Positions 52,829-61,268 of a stretch of 64,000 nucleotides of DNA are shown here, piece by piece. The translations under genes and the position numbers were made by a program. The first letter of the stretch is position 1. Every line of letters starts with the position of its first letter. The DNA is from an uncultured Paracoccaceae bacterium (lineage in GTDB: Bacteria > Pseudomonadota > Alphaproteobacteria > Rhodobacterales > Rhodobacteraceae): the NCBI GenBank assembly GCA_947498985.1, contig CANMMF010000003.1:496001-560000 (forward strand). The letters are read 5' to 3'. The notes below the pieces were generated by a model that was not told the origin of the DNA, ran no database searches, and worked only from the letters and a program-made list of their open reading frames with translations.

Positions 52829-53467
52829 TCAGGCCCGGTCCGCAGGCGATCCCGGCATCAGCTCATAAGGCGGCGTCCAGCCGTCGAGCTGTTCGATATG
52901 GCCGAGCCAGCGGTCGATTTCGGGCCATTGGGTGCGCTCAAAGCCGAAGGGCTCTGGGTAGAAGAGATATCCACAGCACGAAAAATCCGCATTGCTCGGC
53001 CCGTCGCCGACAATCCAGTCGCGCCCCCGAAGATGGCCGTCGAGCAGCGCGTAGGCGGCGTGCAGACGGGCCTGCGAAAAGGCGATCACCTCGGCCGGCC
53101 GCTTGTCCTCGGGCAGGAAATTCATCAGGAAACGCGTCATGCCGGCCTGGGAGGAAAGCTTGTGATTGTCCCAGAAGACCCAGCGCAGGATCTCGCGCGC
53201 CTCTTCCGGCGTGGCACCGCCGAATTTGCCGGATTTTTCCGAGACATACATCTGGATCACACCCGATTGCGTGAGCCTCGTGTCGCCGTCGACGAGCACC
53301 GGCGCCTCGCCCATTTCATTGATCGTCCGGCGGTAGCTGTTGCTGCGGGTTTCGCCGCCGAAGAAATCGACCTTGACCGCGCACCAGTCGAGGCCCGAAA
53401 GCGACAGCGGCAGCGCGGCCTTGTAGGCATTGCCGGATTCGCCGAAGCAGTAGAGTTTCATGGTCAT
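52829..53467 (-). CDS. Glutathione S-transferase family protein
   Basis: 212 residues with an N-terminal thioredoxin-like domain (MKLYCFGESGNAYKAALPLSLSG, and EAPVLVDGDTRLTQSGVIQMYVSEKSG with the glutathione-binding Ser) and an all-helical C-terminal domain (GPSNADFSCCGYLF, FERTQWPEIDRWLGHIEQLDGW). The catalytic residue of the first domain is probably one of the Ser/Tyr in FGESGNAY. I start at ATG 53467, nine bases after GGAGG, rather than at the ATG two codons downstream. The substrate is unknown. It lies between the two beta-oxidation operons. Confidence 0.88.
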   Translation of the reverse strand: MTMKLYCFGESGNAYKAALPLSLSGLDWCAVKVDFFGGETRSNSYRRTINEMGEAPVLVDGDTRLTQSGVIQMYVSEKSGKFGGATPEEAREILRWVFWDNHKLSSQAGMTRFLMNFLPEDKRPAEVIAFSQARLHAAYALLDGHLRGRDWIVGDGPSNADFSCCGYLFYPEPFGFERTQWPEIDRWLGHIEQLDGWTPPYELMPGSPADRA

Positions 53468-53508
53468 CAAGCGGCCCCTCCCAAGGCACATGTGGCGGTT
53501 GTCGGAGC

Positions 53509-53552
53509 GGGGGCCAGCCCCCGCACCCCCGGCAGTATTTTCAAAGAGAAGA
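53509..53552 (-). repeat. Intergenic palindromic repeat, partial copy C (reverse)
   Basis: On the minus strand TTCTTCTCTTTGAAAATACTG is followed by the GGGGG/CCCCC dyad. This matches the first modules of copies A and B; the CGGATCGCC hairpin module is missing. Confidence 0.6.
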
Positions 53553-53759
53553 AACGCAGGCGCGGGGTCTTGCGATAACCAACCCTTAAGCTTGCCATGG
53601 CATGCTCGTCGGTGCGGTACAGGCCGGCGGGCCGATGACCGCAAGAGGAGAAGCGCGGCAACCCCTGCGTCATAGGGTCAATCCCGTGAAGGCGCCGGTT
53701 TGCCGTAATTCATAGGGCAGGGCCGGGCGTGACCGATTGCTCGGAGCGCCGCGGCCCTG

Positions 53760-53789
53760 CTTCTTCTCTTCCCAAATACCGCCCCGCGG
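53760..53789 (+). repeat. Intergenic palindromic repeat, partial copy D
   Basis: CTTCTTCTCTTCCCAAATACC then CGCCCCGCGG. This has the first module only, in the same direction as copies A and B. It lies about 38 bases beyond the stop codon of the LCAD-type gene. Confidence 0.55.
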
Positions 53790-53827
53790 AGCGTCCGGCA
53801 TTCGCCCAGGGCGCTGACGCAGGGGGG

Positions 53828-54967
53828 TCACAGCGCTCTCGCAATCAGTTCCTTCATGATCTCATTGGTGCCGCCGTAGATGCGCTGCACGCGAGCATCG
53901 GCCCACATTTCCGCCACCGCGTATTCCTGCATGAAGCCATAGCCGCCATGCAGTTGCAGGCAGGCATCCAGCACCTCGCCCTGCGTGTCGGTGAGCCAGT
54001 ATTTCGCCATGGCCGCTTTCTCGACGCTGAGCGCGCCTCTGAGGTGTTCGCGCATGCAATCGTCGAGGAAGGCGCGGGCCACGGCGGTCTTGGTCTTGCA
54101 TTCGGCCAGTTGGAAGCGGGTGTTCTGAAACTGTGTGAGCGGCCCGCCAAAGGCCTCGCGCGTCTTGCAATACTCGATCGTGCGCGCCACCGCGCCCTCC
54201 ATCGCGCCCACCGCCCCGCAGCCGATGATCAGCCGTTCCTGCGGCAGCTGCTGCATCATCTGGTAAAAACCCTGGCCTTCCTGCTGCCCGAGGATGTTTT
54301 CCGGCGGGATCTCGACGTTGTCGAAGAACAGCTCGGAGGTGTCGGCCGCATGCAGGCCGATCTTGTCCAGGTTGCGGCCGCGCTGGAAACCCTCTGCGCC
54401 GTCGGTCTCGAGCACCACCAGCGACACCCCCTTGGAGCCTTCGGCGGGGTCGGTCTTGGCGGCGACGATGATCAGGTTGGCGTGCTGGCCATTGGTGATG
54501 AAGGTTTTCTGCCCCGACAGGCGGTAGGCATTGCCATCGCGCAGCGCCCGGGTCTTGATCGCCTGCACGTCCGAACCGGTCGAAGGCTCGGTCATCGCAA
54601 GCGCGCCCACTAGTTCGCCTGAGACCATCTTCGGCAACCAGCGTTTCTTCTGTTCTTCGGTGCCGTAGGCCAGCACGTAATGGGCCACGATGCCGGAATG
54701 GATCCCATGGCCCCAGCTGGCAAGGTTGGCGCGCCCGGCCTCGATCAGGATCGCCGCCTCATGGCCGAAATCGCCGCCCGCGCCGCCGTATTCTTCGGGA
54801 ATGGAGGGGCAAAGCAAACCCAGCTCGCCGGCCTCGGACCAGGTCGTGCGGTCCATTTCCCCCTGTTTGCGCCACTTTTCATAATGCGGCTGCCATTCGG
54901 CTTCGATGAATTTCGCGGTCATCTCGGCGAGCATCCGGTGCTCGTCGGTCATCCAGTCACCGGCCAT
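53828..54967 (-). CDS. Acyl-CoA dehydrogenase, long-chain (LCAD) type
   Basis: A 379-residue FAD enzyme making the 2,3-double bond of acyl-CoA. Blocks [18 protein letters not shown] and [19 protein letters not shown] (flavin and substrate contacts), [14 protein letters not shown] and [15 protein letters not shown] match mammalian LCAD. The tail reads YGGT, not YEGT, so the base is not at the MCAD position; instead E244 in LPQERLIIG sits where LCAD and isovaleryl-CoA dehydrogenase carry it. It is the last gene of the operon after MerR, the large dehydrogenase and the 70-residue protein. Confidence 0.93.
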   Translation of the reverse strand: MAGDWMTDEHRMLAEMTAKFIEAEWQPHYEKWRKQGEMDRTTWSEAGELGLLCPSIPEEYGGAGGDFGHEAAILIEAGRANLASWGHGIHSGIVAHYVLAYGTEEQKKRWLPKMVSGELVGALAMTEPSTGSDVQAIKTRALRDGNAYRLSGQKTFITNGQHANLIIVAAKTDPAEGSKGVSLVVLETDGAEGFQRGRNLDKIGLHAADTSELFFDNVEIPPENILGQQEGQGFYQMMQQLPQERLIIGCGAVGAMEGAVARTIEYCKTREAFGGPLTQFQNTRFQLAECKTKTAVARAFLDDCMREHLRGALSVEKAAMAKYWLTDTQGEVLDACLQLHGGYGFMQEYAVAEMWADARVQRIYGGTNEIMKELIARAL

Positions 54968-54977
54968 GTCCCTCTCC

Positions 54978-55190
54978 CTAGCGCTTGCGCGTGTCCAGCT
55001 CCGAGTTGAACGCGCGCAGTTTGATGCCCAGCACCTCGCTGTCGGTCACGCTGTCGAAATGCTCGAAGAGAAACGACAGCGCTTCGCCTTCATCCAGCCC
55101 GGCCTCCTGCGAGAAGCGCTTCAGCCCGCGATAGCCATCCTCGGTCATGGCGACGGGAAAACGGCGGGTCAGGCGAAAGCGTTTGGGCAT
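54978..55190 (-). CDS. 70-residue protein of unknown function in the acyl-CoA dehydrogenase operon
   Basis: Starts [26 protein letters not shown], then helical [22 protein letters not shown] and [17 protein letters not shown]. The basic N-terminus, a short beta-like [11 protein letters not shown] and two helices resemble a ribbon-helix-helix plan, but I do not recognise a family. It lies 10 bases before the LCAD-type gene and 52 after the large dehydrogenase, all in one direction, so it is part of the operon. It may regulate or assist. Confidence 0.7.
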   Translation of the reverse strand: MPKRFRLTRRFPVAMTEDGYRGLKRFSQEAGLDEGEALSFLFEHFDSVTDSEVLGIKLRAFNSELDTRKR

Positions 55191-55242
55191 GATCTCTCCG
55201 GGGCGGCGTAGGGTGGGTTTTCAACCCACCGCCACTTTCGCC

Positions 55243-57024
55243 TCAGAATTGCGCGGCGTCCAGTGCCATCACCGTGTCCGCACCCGACTGGATGCGCGCC
55301 AGATGGGTGGCGGTGATCGGCAGTTGCCGGGCCATGTAATAACGCCCGGTGGCGATCTTGGTCTCGTAGAAATCCGCGTCGCTGTCGCCACCGTCGAGCC
55401 GCGCCTGGGCGGCCAGCGCCATCTTCGACCACATCAGCCCCAGGCAGACATGACCGAAGAGATGCATGAAATCATACGAGCCCGAGAGCGCGTCGTTGGG
55501 GTTTTTCATGCCGTTCTGCATGAAATACATCCCCGCCGCCTGCAGATCCTTGGAGGCGGCTTTCAGCGGCTCGAGGAAGGCCGCGTCAAAGGCCGCGTCC
55601 TTGCCCTTATGCTCGCCGATGAACGATTTGACCAGATCGAAGAACGCCATGACGTGCTTGCCGCCGTCCTGGGCCAGCTTGCGGCCCACCAGATCGAGCG
55701 ACTGGATGCCGTTGGTGCCTTCGTAGATCATCGTGATGCGGGCATCGCGCACGAACTGCTCCAGCCCCCATTCACGGGTGAAACCCGAGCCGCCCAGCGT
55801 CTGCTGAGCCAGAACCGCGGTCTCGAAGCCTTTATCGGTCAGGAACCCCTTGATGACCGGAGTCAGCAGCGAGATCAGCCCTTCGGCGGCCTCGTCACCT
55901 GCGCGGTGCGAGCGGTCGATCAGCGAGGCGCCCCAGAAGGTGAAGGCGCGCGCGCCTTCGGTCAGCGCCTTCTGGTCCATCAGGTTGCGGCGCACATCGG
56001 GGTGCACGATGATCGGATCGGCGGGCTTGTCGGGGGCCTGCGCGCCGGTCACGTCGCGGCCCTGCAGACGGTCGCGGGCAAAGCCCAGGGCGTTCTGGTA
56101 GGCGACCTCACCCTGCGCATAGCCCTGCAGGCCCACACCCAGACGGGCCTCGTTCATCATGGTGAACATCGCGCGCATGCCCTTGTGCGGCTCACCCACG
56201 AGGAATCCGGTCGCGCCGTCATAGTTCATCACGCAGGTGGCGTTGCCGTGGATGCCCATTTTCTTTTCCAGCCCGCCGCAGGAGACCGCGTTGCGGTCGC
56301 CAAGCGAGCCGTCTTCGTTGACCATGAATTTCGGCACGATGAAGAGCGAGATCCCCTTTACGCCTTCGGGTGCGTCGGGCAGCTTGGCCAGCACCAGATG
56401 CACGATGTTGTCGCACATGTCGTGCTCACCCGCCGAGATCCAGATCTTCGAGCCGGTGATCCTGTAGGCGTCGCCCTCGGGCACGGCCTTGGTGCGGATG
56501 AGACCGAGATCGGTGCCGCAATGTGGCTCCGTGAGGTTCATCGTGCCGCCCCATTCGCAGGTCACCATCTTCGGCAGGTAGATCTCTTTCAGCGCGTCCG
56601 AGGCATGGGCGTGGATCGCGTTATAGGCGCCATGCGTCAGGCCCTGATACATGTTGAACGCCATGTTGGCAGAGCTGAAATACTCCCCCACGGCGGTCGA
56701 AACCAGATAGGGCAGGCCTTGCCCGCCATAGTCGGGATCGCAATCCAGCGCCGTCCAGCCGCCGTCGCGGACCTGATCGAACGCGTCCTTGAAGCCTCTG
56801 GGCGTGCGCACAACGCCGTTTTCCAGCACGCAGCCTTCTTCGTCACCCACCGGGTTCAGCGGCGCCAGCACGTTCTCGGCGAGCTTGGCAGCTTCTCCGA
56901 GGATCGCCTCGGTGGTCTCGCGGTCAAGCTCGTCATAGCCGGGAATGTCCGTCTGTTCGGCCATCCTGAGCACGTCGTGCAAGACAAAAAGCTGGTCCTT
57001 GACCGGGGCGGTGTAGCTGGGCAT
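55243..57024 (-). CDS. Large acyl-CoA dehydrogenase (FadE/DmdC-type, about 590 residues)
   Basis: 593 residues: a full acyl-CoA dehydrogenase core plus a C-terminal helical domain of about 120 residues. The N-terminus [23 protein letters not shown] is typical of this large class. Core motifs are [67 protein letters not shown], and the catalytic Glu in [19 protein letters not shown]. The same class includes DmdC, which oxidises methylmercaptopropionyl-CoA from DMSP in marine roseobacters, and general long-chain enzymes. The beta-oxidation setting favours fatty acids. It lies 33 bases after merR. Confidence 0.92.
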   Translation of the reverse strand: MPSYTAPVKDQLFVLHDVLRMAEQTDIPGYDELDRETTEAILGEAAKLAENVLAPLNPVGDEEGCVLENGVVRTPRGFKDAFDQVRDGGWTALDCDPDYGGQGLPYLVSTAVGEYFSSANMAFNMYQGLTHGAYNAIHAHASDALKEIYLPKMVTCEWGGTMNLTEPHCGTDLGLIRTKAVPEGDAYRITGSKIWISAGEHDMCDNIVHLVLAKLPDAPEGVKGISLFIVPKFMVNEDGSLGDRNAVSCGGLEKKMGIHGNATCVMNYDGATGFLVGEPHKGMRAMFTMMNEARLGVGLQGYAQGEVAYQNALGFARDRLQGRDVTGAQAPDKPADPIIVHPDVRRNLMDQKALTEGARAFTFWGASLIDRSHRAGDEAAEGLISLLTPVIKGFLTDKGFETAVLAQQTLGGSGFTREWGLEQFVRDARITMIYEGTNGIQSLDLVGRKLAQDGGKHVMAFFDLVKSFIGEHKGKDAAFDAAFLEPLKAASKDLQAAGMYFMQNGMKNPNDALSGSYDFMHLFGHVCLGLMWSKMALAAQARLDGGDSDADFYETKIATGRYYMARQLPITATHLARIQSGADTVMALDAAQF

Positions 57025-57057
57025 GTGCGTCTCCGTTGGGCGGTTTGGCGGCGGTCG

Positions 57058-57465
57058 TCAGCCCGCCGCGCGTTTTTGGTTGTCCATCGAGGCGAGCATC
57101 TTCTCACCCCATTTCATCTGTTCCTGCAGATCCGCGATGGCCGTGTTGAGCTCATCTCGCTGCCGGATCATGTCATTCAGACGATCCTGTGCGATCTCGT
57201 AGGTCCGCGCGATCTGCGTCTGCTGCCGGTCGCCCACGTGATAGAGATCCAGCAACTGCCGGATTTCCTCGAGGCTGAAGCCAAAGCGCTTGCCGCGCAG
57301 GATCAGTTTCAGCCGGGCCCGGTCGCGCCGTGTGAACAGTCGCTTCTGGCCTTCGCGAATGGGAAAGAGCAGCTCCTTTTGTTCGTAAAACCGCAAGGTG
57401 CGCGGTGTCACGTCATAGGCGTTGCACATTTCCCGGATCGTCATCACTCGGTCTTCACTCGTCAT
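57058..57465 (-). CDS. MerR-family regulator (first gene of acyl-CoA dehydrogenase operon)
   Basis: 135 residues. The MerR winged helix reads VMTIREMCNAYDVTPRTLRFYEQKELL and RRDRARLKLILRGKRFGFSLEEIRQLLDLY, and a dimerising coiled coil follows (QIARTYEIAQDRLNDMIRQRDELNTAIADLQEQM). There are no Cys residues for metal binding in the effector part, so it may sense an acyl-CoA or related molecule. ATG 57465 gives the family start with AGGA upstream. Its own promoter region holds ACGTAA motifs, so it probably controls its own operon. It is a paralog of the 123-residue MerR at 57745-58116. Confidence 0.9.
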   Translation of the reverse strand: MTSEDRVMTIREMCNAYDVTPRTLRFYEQKELLFPIREGQKRLFTRRDRARLKLILRGKRFGFSLEEIRQLLDLYHVGDRQQTQIARTYEIAQDRLNDMIRQRDELNTAIADLQEQMKWGEKMLASMDNQKRAAG

Positions 57466-57542
57466 CTGATGTCCTCGCATCATGTCGCTGGGTTCGGCAT
57501 GAATTGAGGATGTGACCCTCTTCTTACAATGGGAATTTTCGT

Positions 57543-57599
57543 TGACGTAACTCATACGCCACGTCACTTTTTGCTTTACGTAAGATCAAGCAACGTAAG
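57543..57599. promoter_or_regulatory. ACGTAA-rich operator upstream of MerR/acyl-CoA dehydrogenase operon
   Basis: Contains TGACGTAA (57543), CGCCACGTCA (57557-57566), GCTTTACGTAA (57573-57583) and ACGTAAG (57593-57599). The second and third are the same 10 and 11 bases found around 52797-52821 before the thiolase operon, in swapped order. ACGTAA dyads are reminiscent of sites of MerR-type LiuR regulators of acyl-CoA metabolism; that link is from family knowledge. Confidence 0.75.
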
Positions 57600-57625
57600 C
57601 GGTGGGCGGGCGACAGAATCTTTCG

Positions 57626-57641
57626 TCCAAAGCGCTTTGGA
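57626..57641. promoter_or_regulatory. 16-bp perfect palindrome downstream of the second merR
   Basis: TCCAAAGCGCTTTGGA lies between the stop of the second MerR gene and the operator of the first operon. It may bind a dimeric regulator or be part of the second merR transcript end. No T-run follows. Confidence 0.5.
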
Positions 57642-57744
57642 TCCGGATGCAGGGGTATGGAATACCCGACCCGGGAACGCCGCGCGCCGACCCTGCGACC
57701 CCGTCCGGGTCGCGCCCGCGGCAAACTCCGACTCAGCCAGAGGC

Positions 57745-58116
57745 TCAGGCCTGCAGCGTGGCGGCGGTCTCGTCGCGCAGCGATTTCAGCTCGTCGATGG
57801 CGGTGTCGAGCTGGCGGCGCTGCTCGGCCAGTTCCTTGAGCTGACCGTCGGCCAGCTCGATCCAGGCGCGCATCTGCGCCTCGGTGCCTTCCTTTTCGTA
57901 GATCAGCAGCCACTGCCGGATATCCTCGAGCTGGAACCCCCAGCGGCGGCCACGGCGGATCAGCGTCATGCGGGCAATCTCGCGCGGGCCATAAAAGCGG
58001 GACCGGCCCTGACGCTCCGGCTGCAGCAGCTCGATATACTCGTAATAGCGCAGCGTACGTGGGGTCACGTCAAACCTGGCGCACATCTGCTTGAAGCTGA
58101 GGCGTGTCTCGTCCAT
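57745..58116 (-). CDS. MerR-family regulator, paralog of the one at 57058-57465
   Basis: 123 residues with the same plan: RLSFKQMCARFDVTPRTLRYYEYIELLQPERQG, then RFYGPREIARMTLIRRGRRWGFQLEDIRQWLLIY, and a C-terminal coiled coil QLKELAEQRRQLDTAIDELKSLRDE. The two proteins share the VTPRTLR[FY]YE helix and the RxGFxLEDIRQ region. No metal-binding Cys. The two MerR genes are encoded one after the other in the same direction but with a promoter between them, and this one is divergent from the thioesterase at 58251. Probably one senses a different acyl-CoA. Confidence 0.9.
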   Translation of the reverse strand: MDETRLSFKQMCARFDVTPRTLRYYEYIELLQPERQGRSRFYGPREIARMTLIRRGRRWGFQLEDIRQWLLIYEKEGTEAQMRAWIELADGQLKELAEQRRQLDTAIDELKSLRDETAATLQA

Positions 58117-58250
58117 GTCTCTCTCACTCCCGATGCCTATAAACTAGGCTGAGCGATGAGGGCTGGCAACCGCCCCGCCGCGCGCCTTGCGGCAGGGGCG
58201 TGGCGCGCTCATAAAGGGCGCAGCAGCGCAGGCCAGAAGAGGGCGTGACC

Positions 58251-58673
58251 ATGAGCGCAGACAAGACCCGCATCGCGCGGCAATTCATCGAGACCATTCC
58301 GCATTCGCGCGCTCTCGGCATGACCATCACCGAGATCGGAGACGGCGTCGCGGTGATCGAGATGCCCTATGACGCGCGGTTCATCGGCGATCCGGAAAGC
58401 CGGGTGATCCATGGCGGCGCGGTCTCGACCCTGATCGACACCTGCAGCGGTGCGGCGGTGATGAGCCACCCCAAATCGCCCGCAGGCACCGCCACGATCA
58501 ACCTGCGCATCGACTATATGCGCGGCGCGACGCCGGGGCAGACGATCACCGCGCGCGCCACCTGCTACCACATCACCCGCTCGGTGGCATTTGTGCGCGC
58601 GACAGCGCATGACGACGATGCGGGCCTGCCGGTGGCCAGCGCGGCGGGCACCTTTACCGTCGAGGGGGGCTGA
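58251..58673 (+). CDS. PaaI-type hotdog thioesterase
   Basis: 140 residues of the hotdog fold with the catalytic region VIHGGAVSTLIDTCSGAAVM (His-Gly-Gly with a downstream Asp on the central helix), DYMRGATPGQTITARATCY and SVAFVRATAHDDDAGLPVASA. This matches PaaI/YbgC-like acyl-CoA thioesterases (HGG-x-D motif). I chose ATG 58251; a GTG six bases earlier is closer to the GAAGAGGG. It is followed three bases later by another hotdog gene, which fits hetero- or homo-oligomer formation and acyl-CoA removal, in line with the neighbouring beta-oxidation genes. Confidence 0.88.
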   Translation: MSADKTRIARQFIETIPHSRALGMTITEIGDGVAVIEMPYDARFIGDPESRVIHGGAVSTLIDTCSGAAVMSHPKSPAGTATINLRIDYMRGATPGQTITARATCYHITRSVAFVRATAHDDDAGLPVASAAGTFTVEGG

Positions 58674-58676
58674 GCC

Positions 58677-59186
58677 ATGGCGCGTGCAAAACCCGAACCG
58701 GTTCAGGTGGTCAAACAGCGCCGCGACGCCGCGCTCAAGGCGCTGGCGGGCGGCGTGCCCTATATCCAGTATCTGAACATCGGGTTCGACCGCCGCGGAG
58801 ATGAGCTGACCGCCGTGCTGCCGTTTGACGAAAAGCTCATCGGCAACCCGTTCCTGCCGGCGATCCATGGCGGGGTGACGGCGGCTTTTCTCGAGGTCAC
58901 CGCGATGATCACGCTGAGCTGGACCTGGCTCTGGGAAGATGTCGAAAGCGGCGTGCTCGATCTCGATCATCTGGAGGCGGGGCAATTGCCGCGCCTGCCC
59001 AAGACCATCGATTTCACCGCCGATTACCTGCGCACCGGCCTGCCGCGCGACGCCTATGCGCGGGCGCGGGTGACCCGGTCGGGGCGGCGCTATGCCTCTG
59101 TGCACACGCAGGCCTGGCAGGACAATCGCGACAAGCCTTTTGCGCAGGCCACCGCTCATTTCCTGATGCCGCGTCCGGAGGGATGA
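58677..59186 (+). CDS. Second hotdog-fold thioesterase family protein
   Basis: 169 residues, three bases after the PaaI-type gene. The HGG motif is present (PAIHGGVTAAFLEVTAMI), then DFTADYLRTGLPRDAYARARVTRSGRRYASVHTQAWQD, as in the 4HBT superfamily. An insert around residues 83-108 (WEDVESGVLDLDHLEAGQLPRLP) lengthens the loop before the second strand pair. The acid on the helix is Glu (LEVT) rather than the Asp of its neighbour. The pair probably acts on related acyl-CoAs. Coupled to the upstream gene, and followed 95 bases later by a MATE exporter. Confidence 0.85.
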   Translation: MARAKPEPVQVVKQRRDAALKALAGGVPYIQYLNIGFDRRGDELTAVLPFDEKLIGNPFLPAIHGGVTAAFLEVTAMITLSWTWLWEDVESGVLDLDHLEAGQLPRLPKTIDFTADYLRTGLPRDAYARARVTRSGRRYASVHTQAWQDNRDKPFAQATAHFLMPRPEG

Positions 59187-59280
59187 GACCGCGGCCCTTC
59201 CTGTCCGGCGGGCACGGCAATCCCGGTCCGCGGCTTGCGGGCGTGCCACACCGGACCCGCCGCCCCGGGGCGCGCCCGGC

Positions 59281-60609
59281 ATGAGCGACACTCAGCCGAT
59301 CACCCACCGGCGCGTGCTGAAAATCGCCGTGCCGATCCTGCTGGCCAATGTCACCGTGCCGCTGCTGGGCGCGGTCGATACCGCCGTGGTGGGCCAGATC
59401 CCGCGCCCCGAACCCATCGCCGCGGTGGGTGTGGGCGCGATTGTGATCTCGGCGATCTACTGGATCTTCGGCTTTCTGCGCATGGGCACCACCGGGCTGA
59501 CCGCGCAGGCCGCGGGCGAGAAGAACGCCGCCGAGGTGGCCGCCCTTCTCACACGGTCCCTGATGATCGGCCTTGCGGGCGGCGTGCTGCTGATCTTCGT
59601 GCAGGATCTGGTCTTTGCCGGGGCCTTCCGCGTCTCGCCCGCCAGCGAAGAGGTCGAGGCGCTGGCCCGCGCCTATATGCAGATCCGCATCTGGTCAGCA
59701 CCTGCCGCCATCGCGATCTACGGAATCACCGGCTGGCTCATCGCGCAGGAGCGCACCCGCGACGTCTTTCTGCTGCAGCTCTGGATGAACGGGGTGAACG
59801 TGGCGCTCGATCTGCTCTTTGTGCTGCAGTTCGGCTGGGGTGTGGACGGCGTCGCCTTCGCCACCTTCATCGCCGAATGGTCCGGGCTGGTGCTCGGGCT
59901 GATCCTGTGCAGTGCTGCCTTCCGGCATCCGTCGTGGCGGGACTGGGCGCGGGTTTTCGACCGCGCGCGCCTGCGCCATATGGCGGTGGTCAACACCGAC
60001 ATCCTGATCCGGTCGCTGCTGCTGCAGGCGATCTTCGTGTCCTTCCTGCTGACCGGCGGCCGGTTCGGCGACGTGACGCTGGCCGCCAATCAGGTGCTGC
60101 TGCAATTCCTGCACATCACCGGCTACGCGCTGGACGGGTTCGCCTTTGCCGCCGAAGCGCTGGTCGGGCAGTCCTTCGGCGCCCGCGCGGTCGACCGGAT
60201 CCGAAAGGCCGCGCGCATGACCTCGCTCTGGGCCGCGATCTTTGCGCTGGGCATGGCGCTGGCATTCGCCCTTTTCGGGCGCTGGGGCATCGACATCATG
60301 GCCGCCGACCCCGAGGTGCGCGAGGCCGCGCGGCTCTACCTGCCCTGGATGATCGCCGCGCCGATCACCATTCTGGGGCTGGTCATGCTCGACGGGATTT
60401 TCATCGGCGCGACGCGCTCGGCGGATATGCGCAACATGATGATCGTCGCCGCCCTGATCTATTTCGCCGCCGTTTGGCTGTTGGTGGAGCCTTTCGGCAA
60501 TCACGGGCTCTGGCTCGCGCTGCACATCTCCTTTGTCGCGCGCGGTCTCACGCTGGCCCTGCGCTACCCGGCGCTGGAGCGCGCGGCGCGGCGCGCGTCG
60601 CCGGGGTGA
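59281..60609 (+). CDS. MATE-family multidrug/cation exporter (DinF-like)
   Basis: 442 residues with about twelve hydrophobic helices in two six-helix halves. The N-terminal half opens ILKIAVPILLANVTVPLLGAVDTAVVGQ; the second half begins near MAVVNTDILIRSLLLQAIFVSFLLTG. VLLQFLHITGYALDGFAFAAEALVGQSFGAR is characteristic of DinF-type members. MATE proteins export drugs or small organic molecules with Na+ or H+ entry. The substrate is unknown. Same direction as the two thioesterases, so possibly co-transcribed. Confidence 0.9.
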   Translation: MSDTQPITHRRVLKIAVPILLANVTVPLLGAVDTAVVGQIPRPEPIAAVGVGAIVISAIYWIFGFLRMGTTGLTAQAAGEKNAAEVAALLTRSLMIGLAGGVLLIFVQDLVFAGAFRVSPASEEVEALARAYMQIRIWSAPAAIAIYGITGWLIAQERTRDVFLLQLWMNGVNVALDLLFVLQFGWGVDGVAFATFIAEWSGLVLGLILCSAAFRHPSWRDWARVFDRARLRHMAVVNTDILIRSLLLQAIFVSFLLTGGRFGDVTLAANQVLLQFLHITGYALDGFAFAAEALVGQSFGARAVDRIRKAARMTSLWAAIFALGMALAFALFGRWGIDIMAADPEVREAARLYLPWMIAAPITILGLVMLDGIFIGATRSADMRNMMIVAALIYFAAVWLLVEPFGNHGLWLALHISFVARGLTLALRYPALERAARRASPG

Positions 60610-60842
60610 GTTTCCGGGCTGGGTCTCTGGGCTGAGTCGGGGCGATTGTGCACGATCCCGGGCAGGGCGCGCCCGGCATTTTGCACCATCCGGAAACAGT
60701 TTTGCCGCGGCCCCCCCACTGTCCTGGCAATTGCGGCAGTTGCGGGGCAAAATGGCCCTTCTTGCCCAAATCTATTGAAATCATGGCGAAAACTTGCGTT
60801 AACTATTTCCGGGTGGGGGCGTTGCGTCAATTGGAGGGCGTA

Positions 60843-61184
60843 ATGCTCCATGTATGTGTGACCGGCCTCGCGCCGAATAACTGGTCCTCCCGGCTTGCGG
60901 TTGCGCTGCAGATGCGCAAATTCGCGCGGGCGGCCCGGCGGAGCCCCGATTGTCTGGCGGCCAAGACGTTTCGCAAGAACGGGCGGGTCTTTCTCTATAC
61001 CGTCTGGGAAGACAAGTTCCGCGCCAGCCTGTTCCAGTCCTCGCAGCTCTACAATGCGAAGATGAAGCGCCTGACCGCGCAGTCGAGCCTCATCGACACG
61101 CATGCATTTGTCTGCCGCCGCCTGCCGGGGCAGCGCCAGCTGATCGAGATGTGGAACTCGGCGCGCTACGTGATGGCGGCCTGA
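60843..61184 (+). CDS. 113-residue protein of unknown function
   Basis: Starts MLHVCVTGLAPNNWSSRL, then VALQMRKFARAARRSPDCLAAKTFRKNG and FLYTVWEDKFRASLFQSSQLYNAKMKRLTAQSSL, ending RQLIEMWNSARYVM. The pattern of beta-alpha-beta with TVWEDKFRASLFQSS resembles small ferredoxin-like proteins (antibiotic-biosynthesis-monooxygenase or DUF3291 type), but the match is weak. ATG 60843 has GGAGGG at good distance; the frame is open upstream to 60783. It lies directly upstream of trpB (84 bases) in the same direction. Confidence 0.65.
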   Translation: MLHVCVTGLAPNNWSSRLAVALQMRKFARAARRSPDCLAAKTFRKNGRVFLYTVWEDKFRASLFQSSQLYNAKMKRLTAQSSLIDTHAFVCRRLPGQRQLIEMWNSARYVMAA

Positions 61185-61268
61185 CGCCGACACGCCTTCC
61201 TGTCGTTTTGCTTGCCCTTGGGCAAGGCTGCGGCTACCTGTGGCACGCTCAGCGGAAAGAGGCGCGCC

